Source of the DNA: a virus | IMG/VR virus record: IMGVR_UViG_3300031788_001709 | Coordinates: 1-36,497 of that record | Length of the DNA: 36,497 nt | Reading direction: 5' to 3' (one strand) | Shown: positions 5,097 to 13,704 of the stretch, in pieces | Layout: each line of letters begins with the position of its first letter | Position numbering within the stretch: position 1 is the stretch's first letter | Notes under the pieces: model-generated | What the model was told of the DNA's origin: nothing | The model's database searches: none | What the model saw: the letters and a program-made list of their open reading frames with translations, nothing else | Program-made: the position numbers and the translations under genes

Positions 5097-7765
5097 GGTC
5101 CGGCCTCCGGCGGTGCCTTCAGCACTAGGTCCTGCACGTAGCGGTCTCCGGCGTGGCCCCTAACGATGCGGTGTCGATTGGGCATGTCGCGGCTGACTTT
5201 GATCTTGGACCAGAGGTGTTTTTCTCCCGCGTCCAGCCACTTTTGGAAACCGTCGAAAAACTCGCCGAAGCGGAGCTGGGCGTCTTTCTTCACTTGGCAG
5301 CATTCCTCAAGGAAGCGTTGCAGTGCCGTCTTGTTCAGGTCCGTGGTGTGCGCCTTGCTCGGTGTGGCCACCATCGGCAACCGCAGTCGTCCCGTGGACG
5401 GCGGAAGCTCCATGTTCAACAGCGTGTACAGAATGTGTGGAGCTTCCTCTGTCAGCTTCACGAGCATCTCCGGCTTGGCAACTTCCTGTTCCTTGAGCAG
5501 GTCCCCGACTTCAATTACCGTGATGCGGGTGTCGCCCGAGGCGACGGGGCACGCCGCCTGCTTGTTGGAGGTCTGAATCCAGTGCGTGGTGTTCGGGACC
5601 ATGTAGACATCCCGCCGCATCTGGCGAATGGCGATCATCCGCGCCGTCACAAGCTCCTTGATGCGGGCGTATGCGCCCGGCGTGAGGGCGATGTCTTTCT
5701 CTTCCACCGCGCAGATGATTGCGCCGGCCAGTTCGCCGTTGAATTCGTTGTTGCTGGTAAGGGCCTTGTCGGCCTTGACGACGCCCTTGGTCACCAGCAG
5801 CGCCAGCGCCTCGTGGAGGATGCTCTTGCCGGAATTCTCGTTGCCCCAGAGGAACAAATAGGGCAGGGGCTCGAAGGGCTCGCGGAAGGCGCAGGCCACC
5901 CAGGCCCGCAAGTAATCGCCCCCGGTCGTGATGTTGGCCCGCTGCGCCCACGGCAGGTCGCGCAACGCGGGCGTCAGTTCGACGCCGATGTGGTCGAAGA
6001 TTTTGTCCCAATGCGGGTGGTGCGGCGTCTCGTCCGGCTCCAGGGCCGCCGGCGGGCAACTGAATTGGGCGGCATCCTGGTTCCATTGCCGGCCGCCGGG
6101 GTACTCTTCCCGGAAGGGGAGGCTCACCAACCGCCATCCTTTGCCGATTGCGCCGCCCATGACCCGCTCCGCTTCGTCTTTCGCGTTGCCGAGGTTTTGC
6201 AACAACATCTTGACGTTGGCGCCGGGGTGTCCGACCCATTCACCGCCCTCGTGGACTACCCAGCCGACAAACTGTTTTGCCGGGGTCTTGATCGCCCGGA
6301 TCAGGTTGTCGTACTCGGTCATGCCGAGGTCGTCGTCTTTCTTGTCGTTGATGATGGTCTCGAAGATGCGGACCCACTTCGTCTTCTTGGCCAGCCAGCC
6401 GTCCGGCTCCGTTAGCTCGGCGTCCCCTTTCTTACGCTCGATTTCCATGACCAGGCGGCCGTCCTTGTGGGCCTTGAGCGTGGTCTTGCGGTCGGCGAAC
6501 ATAGCGTCCACGGTGACGTCATCCTGGCCCAATATCTTGGCCACTTGGACGGCTTCGTCCGGAGTCCTGAAGGTGTAGCCTCCCTTTTCCGGGTCTTCCA
6601 TGCCGCCGTGCAACTTGGCGGCGGTCGTCAGGTCAGGAAGGCGGTTGAAGTAACAGGTGGTCCACCCCTGCCCGTCCTGGCTCCAGGTGTTGGCTTCCGC
6701 GACGCCGGGCGAGAAGCGATAGACCCGCCAGCCACCATCCATCAAGGGAAAGAGAAAGCAGTTGGGGTTGCCGGGGTTCCGGCCGGCGGAAGTGGTCTCG
6801 AAGACGCCGATCAGCCCAAGCTCCTTCCCCTCACCTTCCATCAACGCCTTCAAGGCGCAGGTGTGCGTCTGGAGCAGATGGTGGTCGGTAACCCAAAGGG
6901 TTGTGTAACCCGAGCGCTGGAGAGCGTCGATCTGCGCCTTGTGCGAGTTGTCCAGGGGTATGATCTTGCGGCTAGACGCCAGGGCCTCAAAAGGATCGAG
7001 GTCGTCTTCCGCCACCTCGTTGACGCGGATCTTGGATCGCTTCCTCGTCACGACCTCGATGTGATCGCGCCAGTTGGCCGGCAAGTCGGCTGCCGACAGC
7101 ACTTTGGTGGCGGCCTTGATTCGGGAGAGACCTTGGTTCTCGGGCGTCATTTTTCGGTGCCAGACCCACATCACCCCGCCGCAACAGTCGATCTGACTCG
7201 CAAAATCAAAGCCCGTGTCGCTCGACATCATTCCCAGCACGCAGCGGGCCAGCGCAGCGTGGACCGTGTGGTTCTCACAGGGGATGCCGGCTTCATCGAA
7301 GTAGACGTAGAGGTGAATGCCGCCCCCGCCCGTGCTCTTGCGCACTTCGACGTACTCGGGCAGCATGGCCGCCTGTTTGACCTTTTCCAATTCTTCATCG
7401 GTGACACCGACGCCCTTGGCGTGATTGGTCAAGGCGTCGAAATCGAAGGCGACCCAGCGGGAACAGCGGGCCTGCCAGTCCCAACCCGTCATGCCAATCC
7501 CTTCGGCGTGCTCGGTGAACGAGAAGGAGAGGTTGTAGTCATTCCATGACGGCTCCGAGTTCGCGTTTCTCGGGACGCGGATGTTCCACCAGGTATCGGT
7601 CCCGTTGGACCAAGTGGACCGCTTGCCGGCGACGGGTTCCCCATCCCCGGCCGCCACGTTGACCTGCGTTTCCAGCCCGACGTGCCACCGGTCAACCAGG
7701 TCTTGATTGGCCGGCGTCTTGCGGGCTTGCAGGAAGGCGTGCAGGGCTTCGCTGACTTGGCGCAT
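5090..7765 (-). CDS. Primase-polymerase / SF3 (D5-like) helicase
   Basis: 891 residues from ATG 7765, which has GGAG at 6-base spacing; the GTG at 7777 lacks an SD. The N-terminal archaeo-eukaryotic primase domain shows VAFDFDA (D108, D110) and STGGGGIHLYVYF (H151). The C-terminal superfamily 3 helicase domain shows Walker A GNENSGKS (K647), Walker B CAVEE (E688, E689) and the sensor WIQTSNK (N734). The roughly 400 residues between are unassigned. It resembles phage/plasmid P4-type or D5-type initiators that make primers and unwind DNA. As first gene of the minus operon it is driven from the palindromic region at 7778-7916. Confidence 0.9.
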   Translation of the reverse strand: MRQVSEALHAFLQARKTPANQDLVDRWHVGLETQVNVAAGDGEPVAGKRSTWSNGTDTWWNIRVPRNANSEPSWNDYNLSFSFTEHAEGIGMTGWDWQARCSRWVAFDFDALTNHAKGVGVTDEELEKVKQAAMLPEYVEVRKSTGGGGIHLYVYFDEAGIPCENHTVHAALARCVLGMMSSDTGFDFASQIDCCGGVMWVWHRKMTPENQGLSRIKAATKVLSAADLPANWRDHIEVVTRKRSKIRVNEVAEDDLDPFEALASSRKIIPLDNSHKAQIDALQRSGYTTLWVTDHHLLQTHTCALKALMEGEGKELGLIGVFETTSAGRNPGNPNCFLFPLMDGGWRVYRFSPGVAEANTWSQDGQGWTTCYFNRLPDLTTAAKLHGGMEDPEKGGYTFRTPDEAVQVAKILGQDDVTVDAMFADRKTTLKAHKDGRLVMEIERKKGDAELTEPDGWLAKKTKWVRIFETIINDKKDDDLGMTEYDNLIRAIKTPAKQFVGWVVHEGGEWVGHPGANVKMLLQNLGNAKDEAERVMGGAIGKGWRLVSLPFREEYPGGRQWNQDAAQFSCPPAALEPDETPHHPHWDKIFDHIGVELTPALRDLPWAQRANITTGGDYLRAWVACAFREPFEPLPYLFLWGNENSGKSILHEALALLVTKGVVKADKALTSNNEFNGELAGAIICAVEEKDIALTPGAYARIKELVTARMIAIRQMRRDVYMVPNTTHWIQTSNKQAACPVASGDTRITVIEVGDLLKEQEVAKPEMLVKLTEEAPHILYTLLNMELPPSTGRLRLPMVATPSKAHTTDLNKTALQRFLEECCQVKKDAQLRFGEFFDGFQKWLDAGEKHLWSKIKVSRDMPNRHRIVRGHAGDRYVQDLVLKAPPEAGPC

Positions 7766-7818
7766 CACGATCTCCACTTGACGTGTTTACACGCACCGCG
7801 ACTCGTCGTGCTGATTTG

Positions 7819-7901
7819 GACACCCTAACCAATGACCAGAATCAGGAAAATTTCCGTGCCCCGGTGGAAATTCGTTGTTTTTGGTCATTGGTTAGGGTGT
7901 C
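7819..7901. promoter_or_regulatory. Perfect 20-bp inverted repeat: divergent promoter/operator or origin
   Basis: Arm GACACCCTAACCAATGACCA (7819-7838) is perfectly complementary to 7882-7901, with a 43-bp centre. Inside is a second inverted repeat, AATTTCC/GGAAATT, about 10 bp from each arm. Read outward, each arm gives TTGGTTAGGGTGTC, similar to the ATTTATAGGTGTC end of the three 44-bp elements elsewhere. One arm points to the primase-helicase, the other to the ParB-like gene 15 bases away. Two back-to-back promoters with a shared operator is my favoured reading; an origin is possible. Confidence 0.65.
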
Positions 7902-7916
7902 AGTAAACGCGAGACA

Positions 7917-8813
7917 ATGAAAATGGACGAATGCCGCTTCCTACCGCTGGATCAGCTTGTAGACCCGCCCGTGGTTCTCCGTCTGGTGAACCGCGGGAGC
8001 GTGGCCTACCTGGAACTGCGGGACTCGCTGGCCCATTACGGCCCGCTGAATTCCGTCTGCGTCCGCCCGTCGCTCCGCTGTCCTGGCAAGTACGACGTGG
8101 CGGACGGGCTGTACCGCGTCACGGCGGCCCGCGAGATCGCCTTGCCCGGTTTTCCCTGCATCATCAAGGATTTGACCGACGACGAACTGTTGGCGATCCA
8201 GGTTCAGGCGAACGCCTTGCGTCCCGAGACCACGCCGCTGGAGTACGCCCGGCAGATCAAGCGGATCATGGAGGCCCGCCCGCAGGCCACCCTGGCGGAG
8301 ATCAGCAGCCGCGTTTTGCACAAGAGCCCAACGTGGGTGAGCGAAACGTTGGGCCTGCTGAGGTTGCGGAGAGATTACGCTCTTGCCGTGGACCGTGGCG
8401 AGATGCCGCTGGGCTGTGCCTATGAGTTAGCCCGCGTCCTCCCCACTTTCCAGCCACAGTTCTTTGATGCCGCTCGGACGATGCCCGTGCCCGAGTTTCG
8501 GGCGTTGGTCCAGGCGTTCCTAAAGCAATTCCAGGAGGCCGTGCGGCAAGGAAAGTTGGATGCCTTCTTCACGGAAGACTTCAGGCCCCAGGCGTACATG
8601 CGGCCCTTGAAGGAAGTGGAGCCGGAATATGAGAAGCCGGCGATCTCGGCCCTCGTGCTGACAGCGGAAAACTGCAAGACCCCGCTGGACGCCTGGCGGG
8701 CGGCGTTGGCGTGGGTGATCCACCTGGATCGCGCAAGCATCGAGGCGCAGCGCCAAGCCGTGCTGCGGCGCGGCCGTAAACGCGCCAAGGAGGTGTCCGA
8801 CAAGCAACCCTAG
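7917..8813 (+). CDS. ParB-like partition/regulatory protein 1
   Basis: 298 residues from ATG 7917 (ATG 7923 is an alternative). A ParB N-terminal-like fold shows YDVADGLYRVTAAREI (compare G-x-H/R-R in the family) at 59-74 and NALRPETTPLEYARQIKRI at about 99-117. A helix-turn-helix follows (ISSRVLHKSPTWVSETLGLLRL, 129-150). The C-terminal region is basic (RRGRKRAKE). The layout matches ParB/KorB-type DNA-binding proteins. No ParA ATPase is in the window, so a regulatory or replication role is as likely as partition. It is transcribed divergently from the primase. Confidence 0.75.
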   Translation: MKMDECRFLPLDQLVDPPVVLRLVNRGSVAYLELRDSLAHYGPLNSVCVRPSLRCPGKYDVADGLYRVTAAREIALPGFPCIIKDLTDDELLAIQVQANALRPETTPLEYARQIKRIMEARPQATLAEISSRVLHKSPTWVSETLGLLRLRRDYALAVDRGEMPLGCAYELARVLPTFQPQFFDAARTMPVPEFRALVQAFLKQFQEAVRQGKLDAFFTEDFRPQAYMRPLKEVEPEYEKPAISALVLTAENCKTPLDAWRAALAWVIHLDRASIEAQRQAVLRRGRKRAKEVSDKQP

Positions 8814-8835
8814 TCCTTTTGTCTTCCTTTTGTCA
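8814..8835 (+). repeat. Tandem 11-bp repeat (TCCTTTTGTCW x2)
   Basis: TCCTTTTGTCT is followed directly by TCCTTTTGTCA right after the ParB-like stop. The pyrimidine-rich tract precedes the next gene by 24 bases. It could be a weak pause site or a leftover of slippage; I see no stem. Confidence 0.45.
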
Positions 8836-8859
8836 TGCACCCATCTTGAGGCACTATCC

Positions 8860-9597
8860 ATGTCCGACAACACGAACCTGGTCCCCGTGAACCTCGACCA
8901 ACTCCCCTCCACCCAGATTGGCAGCGACGATCAGTTCGCCGAACTTGCCAAGAGCACCGACTACATCGGACGGCTGCAACTCTTTACCAAGGGCAAGGCG
9001 GTCAACAAGAAGCTGGTCGGCCCCGGCAACTATGGCATTCCCAGCGGCGAGGAAGTGGACGACCTGGGCGACACCATCGACATCATCCCGTTGGCCCGCC
9101 GGCCGAAGGCCATCGACATGACCGACGATGAGGCGATCATCGTCAACTACGATCCCGAAGCTGCGGAGTTCAAGCGGATCGCGGCGAAGTCGCTGGAAAA
9201 GGAAAGCCACTGCATGTACGGCCCGTCGTTCCTCGTCTTCGAGCGCTCGCGCGGCCTGTTCCTGGAGTTTTTCTGCGGCAGCAAGTCGAGCCGCAGCGAG
9301 GCCAAGAAGGTCTATCCGTACTTGCCGCTGTCGCAGGCCGACATCGACGCCAAGGCGGCGAAGGGTGAAGAGGTGGGCGATTTGCAGCCGCACGGCCCAC
9401 TGCCGCTGACCTTGAAGAGCCGGCTGGTGGAGAAGGGCACCTACTCGTGGCACGTCCCCGTGGTGGTGAAATGCGCGACGCCCTTCGACAAATTGCCGCC
9501 GATGGCACGGATCGTAAGGGAAATCAACGCCTTCTTGATCGTCAAGGACAACGGCGTGGAGCGCGCCGCCCCCGTGCAATCGGGCCGCGCCCGCTAG
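8860..9597 (+). CDS. Conserved phage protein, possible ssDNA-binding protein
   Basis: 245 residues from ATG 8860 (TTGAGG upstream; an upstream in-frame ATG lacks one). The sequence RLQLFTKGKAVNKKLVGPGNYGIP, then DDLGDTIDIIPLARRPKAIDM, CMYGPSFLVFE and FFCGSKSSRSEAKK marks a protein family common in phage replication modules, mostly annotated as hypothetical. The beta-rich, aromatic character and location beside replication genes suggest an OB-fold ssDNA-binding protein; that is inference. The C-terminal tail is basic (QSGRAR), not the acidic tail of bacterial SSB. Confidence 0.7.
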   Translation: MSDNTNLVPVNLDQLPSTQIGSDDQFAELAKSTDYIGRLQLFTKGKAVNKKLVGPGNYGIPSGEEVDDLGDTIDIIPLARRPKAIDMTDDEAIIVNYDPEAAEFKRIAAKSLEKESHCMYGPSFLVFERSRGLFLEFFCGSKSSRSEAKKVYPYLPLSQADIDAKAAKGEEVGDLQPHGPLPLTLKSRLVEKGTYSWHVPVVVKCATPFDKLPPMARIVREINAFLIVKDNGVERAAPVQSGRAR

Positions 9598-9708
9598 TCG
9601 TCATTTGCTCCCCCTTGGACATGCCGCAAGGCCCCGGCGGGGTTATCAACAGACCCGCTCGACGGCTCCCTCCGCGGAGGTGACGTGCGTCATAGGCGGG
9701 TTTCACCA

Positions 9709-9748
9709 GCCTGCGCGAGCAGTGGGTTCTCTTGCTGCTCGCGCAGGC
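9709..9748. promoter_or_regulatory. 14-bp perfect hairpin before the next gene
   Basis: GCCTGCGCGAGCAG (9709-9722) and its exact complement (9735-9748) enclose a 12-nt loop. No T tract follows, so it is not a standard intrinsic terminator; it ends 18 bases before the next ATG. It lies in the 169-bp gap 9598-9766, in which I see no gene. An operator, RNA-stability element or translational control hairpin are all possible. Confidence 0.6.
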
Positions 9749-9766
9749 ATCTCTCCTGGGTCTGCA

Positions 9767-10291
9767 ATGAATCCTGAAGTCCTGCTTATCACGACACCGG
9801 CCGTTGACTTTCGCGCCTTTCTCGGCGCGTGTCTGCAAGTGTTGGGCTACTCCCCGGTGCGGGCGGCCGACGCCTCGCCGCGCGATTTGTCGGCCGCCGA
9901 AAAGTTTCTGAGTTGCCTCGCCGCGCTGCGGGACCAAAAGGCCCCCGCCGGTCTTGCCGCGAACCTTCTGTCGCACGTCTCGTTCAGCCTGCTGCTGATC
10001 GCGGATGAACGCGACCTGCTCGACATCTTGGAGCGCTGCGCCGCGATGCCTTTTGTCACGGCCGAGACGACGGTTCGCGGCGTGACGGCGGCGGTGATTA
10101 CCGGAACCCTGGCCCAGTGGCGCGACGCCGTGGCGGCTGGGTCCGTGCGCGAAGCCGAGCCGTCTGTCCGCACCGGCTTTAACAAGGTCTATGGCCTTTT
10201 CTGCGGCGAGGGCCTGAACGTGTGGGGCGACTACCGCACTCGCGAGGCACCCGATCGCACTCTCCTCTTGGAATACAAGCCACAACGATGA
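9767..10291 (+). CDS. Hypothetical protein coupled to methyltransferase 1
   Basis: 174 residues from ATG 9767; an upstream in-frame ATG (9605) would read through the hairpin and is unlikely. Mixed alpha/beta sequence: an N-terminal MNPEVLLITTPAVDF strand, a helical region (AAEKFLSCLAALRDQKAP), SHVSFSLLLIADERDLLDIL and GTLAQWRDAV. The H-x-S-F and late x-x-W-R pattern faintly recalls ThyX-like folds, but the ThyX signature RHR is absent, so I do not call it. Its stop overlaps the methyltransferase start (ATGA). Confidence 0.6.
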   Translation: MNPEVLLITTPAVDFRAFLGACLQVLGYSPVRAADASPRDLSAAEKFLSCLAALRDQKAPAGLAANLLSHVSFSLLLIADERDLLDILERCAAMPFVTAETTVRGVTAAVITGTLAQWRDAVAAGSVREAEPSVRTGFNKVYGLFCGEGLNVWGDYRTREAPDRTLLLEYKPQR

Positions 10292-11487
10292 AGCCTTATT
10301 ACGAGAAAGACAACATAGCCCTCTACTGCGGCGATAACCGCGAGGTGTTGCCGGCGCTGCCCGAGAACAGCGTGGACTGCGTGTGTAGCGATCCACCTTA
10401 CGGGCTCGCTTTCATGGGACGCGAGTGGGACCACGGTGTCCCGGGCGTTCCCTATTGGCAAGCCATCCAGCGAGTCTGCAAGCCGGGCGCGCTGATGCTG
10501 GCCTTCGGTGGCACGCGGACGTACCACCGGCTGGTCTGCGCGATCGAAGACGCCGGGTGGGAGATTCGTGATTGCCTGATGTGGCTCTACGGGCAGGGAT
10601 TCCCCAAGGCCCCGGACATCGGCCTGCTGATCGACAAGGCCAAGGGAGCCGAGCGGGAGGTGATCGGCACCAAGGTCGGTCAGCCCGGCTATTCGCTGGC
10701 CGACAATGGCCGGACGAATGAGGTTTATGGCGATCTCCATAATCCCTTGGCCGAGTGCGCCATCACGGCCCCAGCTACGGACCTAGCGAAGGCGTGGACC
10801 GGTTGGGCCAACTCGCTCAAGCCCGCCTGGGAGCCGGTCACGCTGGCGATGAAGCCGCTCTGCGGAACGCTGGCCCACAACGCTGAAATGTGGGGCGTGG
10901 CCGGGCTGAACATCAACGGCAGCAGGATCGGCAGCGACAGCACGATCCGCACCCGCAACCCCCAGTCGGAATCGGACGGCGGCCGGGTCGGCGTCAACCA
11001 GAGTCGGGTGGGTGGCTCGGAGTGCCGGCGATGGCCGGCCAACCTGCTCTTGGATGAAGAAGCGGCGGCCCTACTGGACGAGCAAACCGGCACGCTCAAG
11101 AGCGGCATGATGAAGGCCGGGCAAAAGCGCAATCGCAGCCGTGGCCGCGGTGGCTATCACGATGGCTTTCCCGACAACGCCTCCCCGAGCGGCACCTATG
11201 GGGACAGCGGCGGCGCGAGCCGGTTCTTCTACGTCGCCAAGGCCAACCGGAAGGAACGTAATCCGGCCCAAGGACCGAAGAACGACCATCCAACCGTTAA
11301 GCCCATCAAGCTGATGGAATACCTCTTGACTCTCTTGTCCACGCCTATGGGCGGCCTGGTCCTGGACCCGTTTGCCGGCAGCGGCTCGACGCTGCTGGCG
11401 GCCAAGCGGCTCGGTCGCCCGTGCATCGGCATCGAGTTGGAACCCCACAACTGCGAAATCGCAGTTTCCCGCCTGAATTTACTCTAA
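10288..11487 (+). CDS. DNA methyltransferase 1, beta-class (N6-adenine or N4-cytosine)
   Basis: 399 residues from ATG 10288, coupled to the previous stop. Motif IV DPPYG (35-39) comes first and the AdoMet-binding DPFAGSGST (from D360) last: the beta order. HPTVKP near residue 335 is typical. Between them lies a long region (WLYGQGFPK; SLKPAWEPVTLAMKP; RWPANLLLDE; SGGASRFFYVAKA) shared block by block with methyltransferase 2 at 25310. DPPY rather than SPPY leans towards N6-adenine. Likely role: protection of phage DNA from restriction. No cognate endonuclease adjoins it. Confidence 0.9.
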   Translation: MKPYYEKDNIALYCGDNREVLPALPENSVDCVCSDPPYGLAFMGREWDHGVPGVPYWQAIQRVCKPGALMLAFGGTRTYHRLVCAIEDAGWEIRDCLMWLYGQGFPKAPDIGLLIDKAKGAEREVIGTKVGQPGYSLADNGRTNEVYGDLHNPLAECAITAPATDLAKAWTGWANSLKPAWEPVTLAMKPLCGTLAHNAEMWGVAGLNINGSRIGSDSTIRTRNPQSESDGGRVGVNQSRVGGSECRRWPANLLLDEEAAALLDEQTGTLKSGMMKAGQKRNRSRGRGGYHDGFPDNASPSGTYGDSGGASRFFYVAKANRKERNPAQGPKNDHPTVKPIKLMEYLLTLLSTPMGGLVLDPFAGSGSTLLAAKRLGRPCIGIELEPHNCEIAVSRLNLL

Positions 11488-11519
11488 TTCTCTCGCCCGT
11501 TGCTGATTTATAGGTGTCA
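11476..11519 (+). promoter_or_regulatory. 44-bp repeated element, copy A: putative phage promoter
   Basis: Copy A starts AATTTACTCTAATTC and ends GTTGCTGATTTATAGGTGTCA minus spacing bases. Copies at 23763 and 33488 align without gaps over all 44 positions. It begins 12 bases before the end of methyltransferase 1 and ends 17 bases before the next ATG. It has no good sigma-70 spacing (TTTACT to TATAGG is 25 bases), so recognition by the phage sigma factor is my inference. Confidence 0.7.
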
Positions 11520-11536
11520 CCGATTTTGAGCCACTT

Positions 11537-11737
11537 ATGAATATCACCGAACAAGAGATGCGTGTAAACGAACACAAGCGGCTCGCGACCGGCCTGCGGT
11601 CGATGGCCGCGGCGACCTTCGAGGAAGCCGCTCGGCTGGCTGTGGTGCCTCGCAACGTCAAGGCCGCCAAGCAAGGCGTCTGGGAAGCGGCCGTGATGCG
11701 CAACATCGCCAGCCTCATCGAAGAAGGGAAGATTTGA
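11537..11737 (+). CDS. Small hypothetical protein
   Basis: 66 residues, predicted mostly helical (NEHKRLATGLRSMAAATFEEAARL, split by short turns), no Cys. It is the first gene after promoter-like element A. The TGA stop shares one base with the ATG of the SNF2-type helicase (TGATG), and GAAGGGAAG near its end is that gene's SD. No family recognised. Confidence 0.65.
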   Translation: MNITEQEMRVNEHKRLATGLRSMAAATFEEAARLAVVPRNVKAAKQGVWEAAVMRNIASLIEEGKI

Positions 11738-13704
11738 TGTCGGTCGTCCAAACCAAACTGCGTACTACGACTTCCTCCGGCACGCCGATCCTGGTCTCGG
11801 CCACCTTGGAGTACAAGGATGGTCGCATCTGGTTCCTCAAGTCGCCTTACTCGTTAAAGGACGAGATCAAGGCGATGCGGGGCTCGAAGTGGCACGGGTA
11901 TGAGGAAGAGAACCCGCGGAAGATATGGTCCGTGGAGGATTGTCAGCGCAACCGCTTCCAGCTTTCCTTCCTCATGGGCGAGGAAGCCTACGCCTGGTTC
12001 GACCTGCCGCTAGTGCGGCACGAGTACACCCGCCCGCTGATGCCGCATCAGGAAGACCTGGCCGACGCCGGCCTGACGTACCACTACCACATTTTTGCGG
12101 CGGAGATGGGCACGGGTAAGACGCTTGCGGCCCAAGAGGTCATCGAGCGGTCGGGCGTGGACTGGTGGTTCTGGGTGGGTCCGAAGACCAGCCTGCCCAA
12201 CATCCAGCGCGAGTTCCGCAAGTGGCATTTTCCATTCGACCGCTTCAACGTCGAGTTCTTCACCTATGAGGGCTTGACCCGCCGGGTGGACCAGTGGAAG
12301 CCCGACATGCCGATCCCGGCCGGACTCATTTGCGATGAATCAAGCCGCTGCAAGAACGCCGGCTCACAACGCTCCCAAGCCTGCCAGCGCCTCGCGGACA
12401 TGATCCGCGAGAAGCACGGCCTGGAAAAGGGCTTTGTGATCGAAATGAGCGGCACGCCATCGCCCAAGTCGCCCGTGGATTGGTGGGGACAATGCGAGAT
12501 CGCTTGGCCCGGCTTCCTGCGCGAGGGCAGCCAGAAGGCGATGGAAGAGCGGATGGCCTTCATGGTGCTCAAGCAGATGGAGGACGGCCCGTTCAGGAAA
12601 CGCATTGGCTGGAAAGACGACGAGCGGAAGTGCGCCGAGTGTGGCGGGACCCGCGAGGAAGGTCCGCATGAATTGGACGGCCTCGTGGACCCCGCTGATT
12701 ACCACGACTTCAGGCCGAGCAAGAACGAAGTCGCCTACCTCCACCAACGGCTCAAAGGACTCGTGACGATCAAGCACAAGAAAGACTGCTTGGACCTGCC
12801 CGACAAGCGTTATCGCAAGATCGTCTGCAAGCCGACGGCGAGCATCATTCGCGTGGCGGAGGCCATTGTCCAGGCCGCCCCGAACGCCGTCACCGGCATG
12901 ACCTTGCTCCGCGAACTGAGCGACGGGTTCCAGTACCGCGAGGTCCAGGACGGCATGAGCCGCTGCACGCACTGTAGCGATGGCACGGTGCGCGAGTGGA
13001 TCGACCCGCAGGAGCCCGACAAGAGCTATCCCGGCGTGCAACTGCTGCCTGCCGAGATTGTCGCCAGGCTGATCGAGCAGACGGTGCCTTGCCCGGTCTG
13101 CGGTGGCGCACGCGAAGTGCCGAGACTGGTCCGCACGACCCGCGAGATTCCCTGCCCCAAGGAAGCCGCGCTACGGATGCTCTTGGACGAGAACGAAGAG
13201 ACCGGTCGCTTGGTGGTGTTTGCCGGCTTCACCGGCTCGGTGGACCGCGTGGTCAAGTTGTGCCTCAAGGAAAAGTGGAACGTGGTGCGGTGCGATCAAG
13301 GCACGTTCCAAGTGCTCGCGCACGATGGCGAAGAAGTCAGGGAAGAGCCGCTGGACTACTGGGCCAATCTCGAACATCCGCGGGTTGCCTTCTGTGCGAA
13401 CCCCGAGTCGGGCGGCATGAGCTTGACGCTGGTGGAGGCCCGCACCGCGGTCTATTGGTCCAACTCGTGGAAGCCCGAGTACCGGGTCCAGTCGGAGGAT
13501 CGCATCCACCGCATCGGCATGGACCTGAACCACGGCTGCCTGATCGTCGATCTGATTCATCTTCCCAGCGACGAGCGCGTTTTGGACGTGATCCGCGAGA
13601 ACCGGAGGTTGGAGCTAATGACGATGGGCGAACTAATGGCCGGCGTCCAGTGGGAGAGCAAGGACAAAGAAGGAACCCTGCAAGTTGTGGAGGCCGTGCC
13701 ATGA
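11737..13704 (+). CDS. SNF2-type (SF2) DNA helicase/translocase with Cys knuckles
   Basis: 655 residues from ATG 11737. RPLMPHQ (Q-like motif), Walker A MGTGKT (K128), DESS (D200, E201), motif III MSGTP, motif V GGMSLTLVEA and motif VI QSEDRIHRIG (585-594) place it with phage SNF2/DEAD-like helicases. Unusual additions sit between the RecA-like lobes: CAECGG (from C299), CTHCSDG (from C410) and CPVCGG (from C452). The last two probably form one zinc ribbon around a 38-residue loop. Likely role: remodelling DNA or protein-DNA complexes during replication or recombination. Confidence 0.88.
   Translation: MSVVQTKLRTTTSSGTPILVSATLEYKDGRIWFLKSPYSLKDEIKAMRGSKWHGYEEENPRKIWSVEDCQRNRFQLSFLMGEEAYAWFDLPLVRHEYTRPLMPHQEDLADAGLTYHYHIFAAEMGTGKTLAAQEVIERSGVDWWFWVGPKTSLPNIQREFRKWHFPFDRFNVEFFTYEGLTRRVDQWKPDMPIPAGLICDESSRCKNAGSQRSQACQRLADMIREKHGLEKGFVIEMSGTPSPKSPVDWWGQCEIAWPGFLREGSQKAMEERMAFMVLKQMEDGPFRKRIGWKDDERKCAECGGTREEGPHELDGLVDPADYHDFRPSKNEVAYLHQRLKGLVTIKHKKDCLDLPDKRYRKIVCKPTASIIRVAEAIVQAAPNAVTGMTLLRELSDGFQYREVQDGMSRCTHCSDGTVREWIDPQEPDKSYPGVQLLPAEIVARLIEQTVPCPVCGGAREVPRLVRTTREIPCPKEAALRMLLDENEETGRLVVFAGFTGSVDRVVKLCLKEKWNVVRCDQGTFQVLAHDGEEVREEPLDYWANLEHPRVAFCANPESGGMSLTLVEARTAVYWSNSWKPEYRVQSEDRIHRIGMDLNHGCLIVDLIHLPSDERVLDVIRENRRLELMTMGELMAGVQWESKDKEGTLQVVEAVP

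Noticed and set aside
5153-6415. Plus-strand open frames opposite the primase-helicase
   Set aside because: Same third-position effect; the minus strand carries all primase and helicase motifs.
9767-10291. Flavin-dependent thymidylate synthase (ThyX)
   Set aside because: A weak H-x-S-F ... W-R resemblance only; the RHR signature and FAD-binding pattern are missing.
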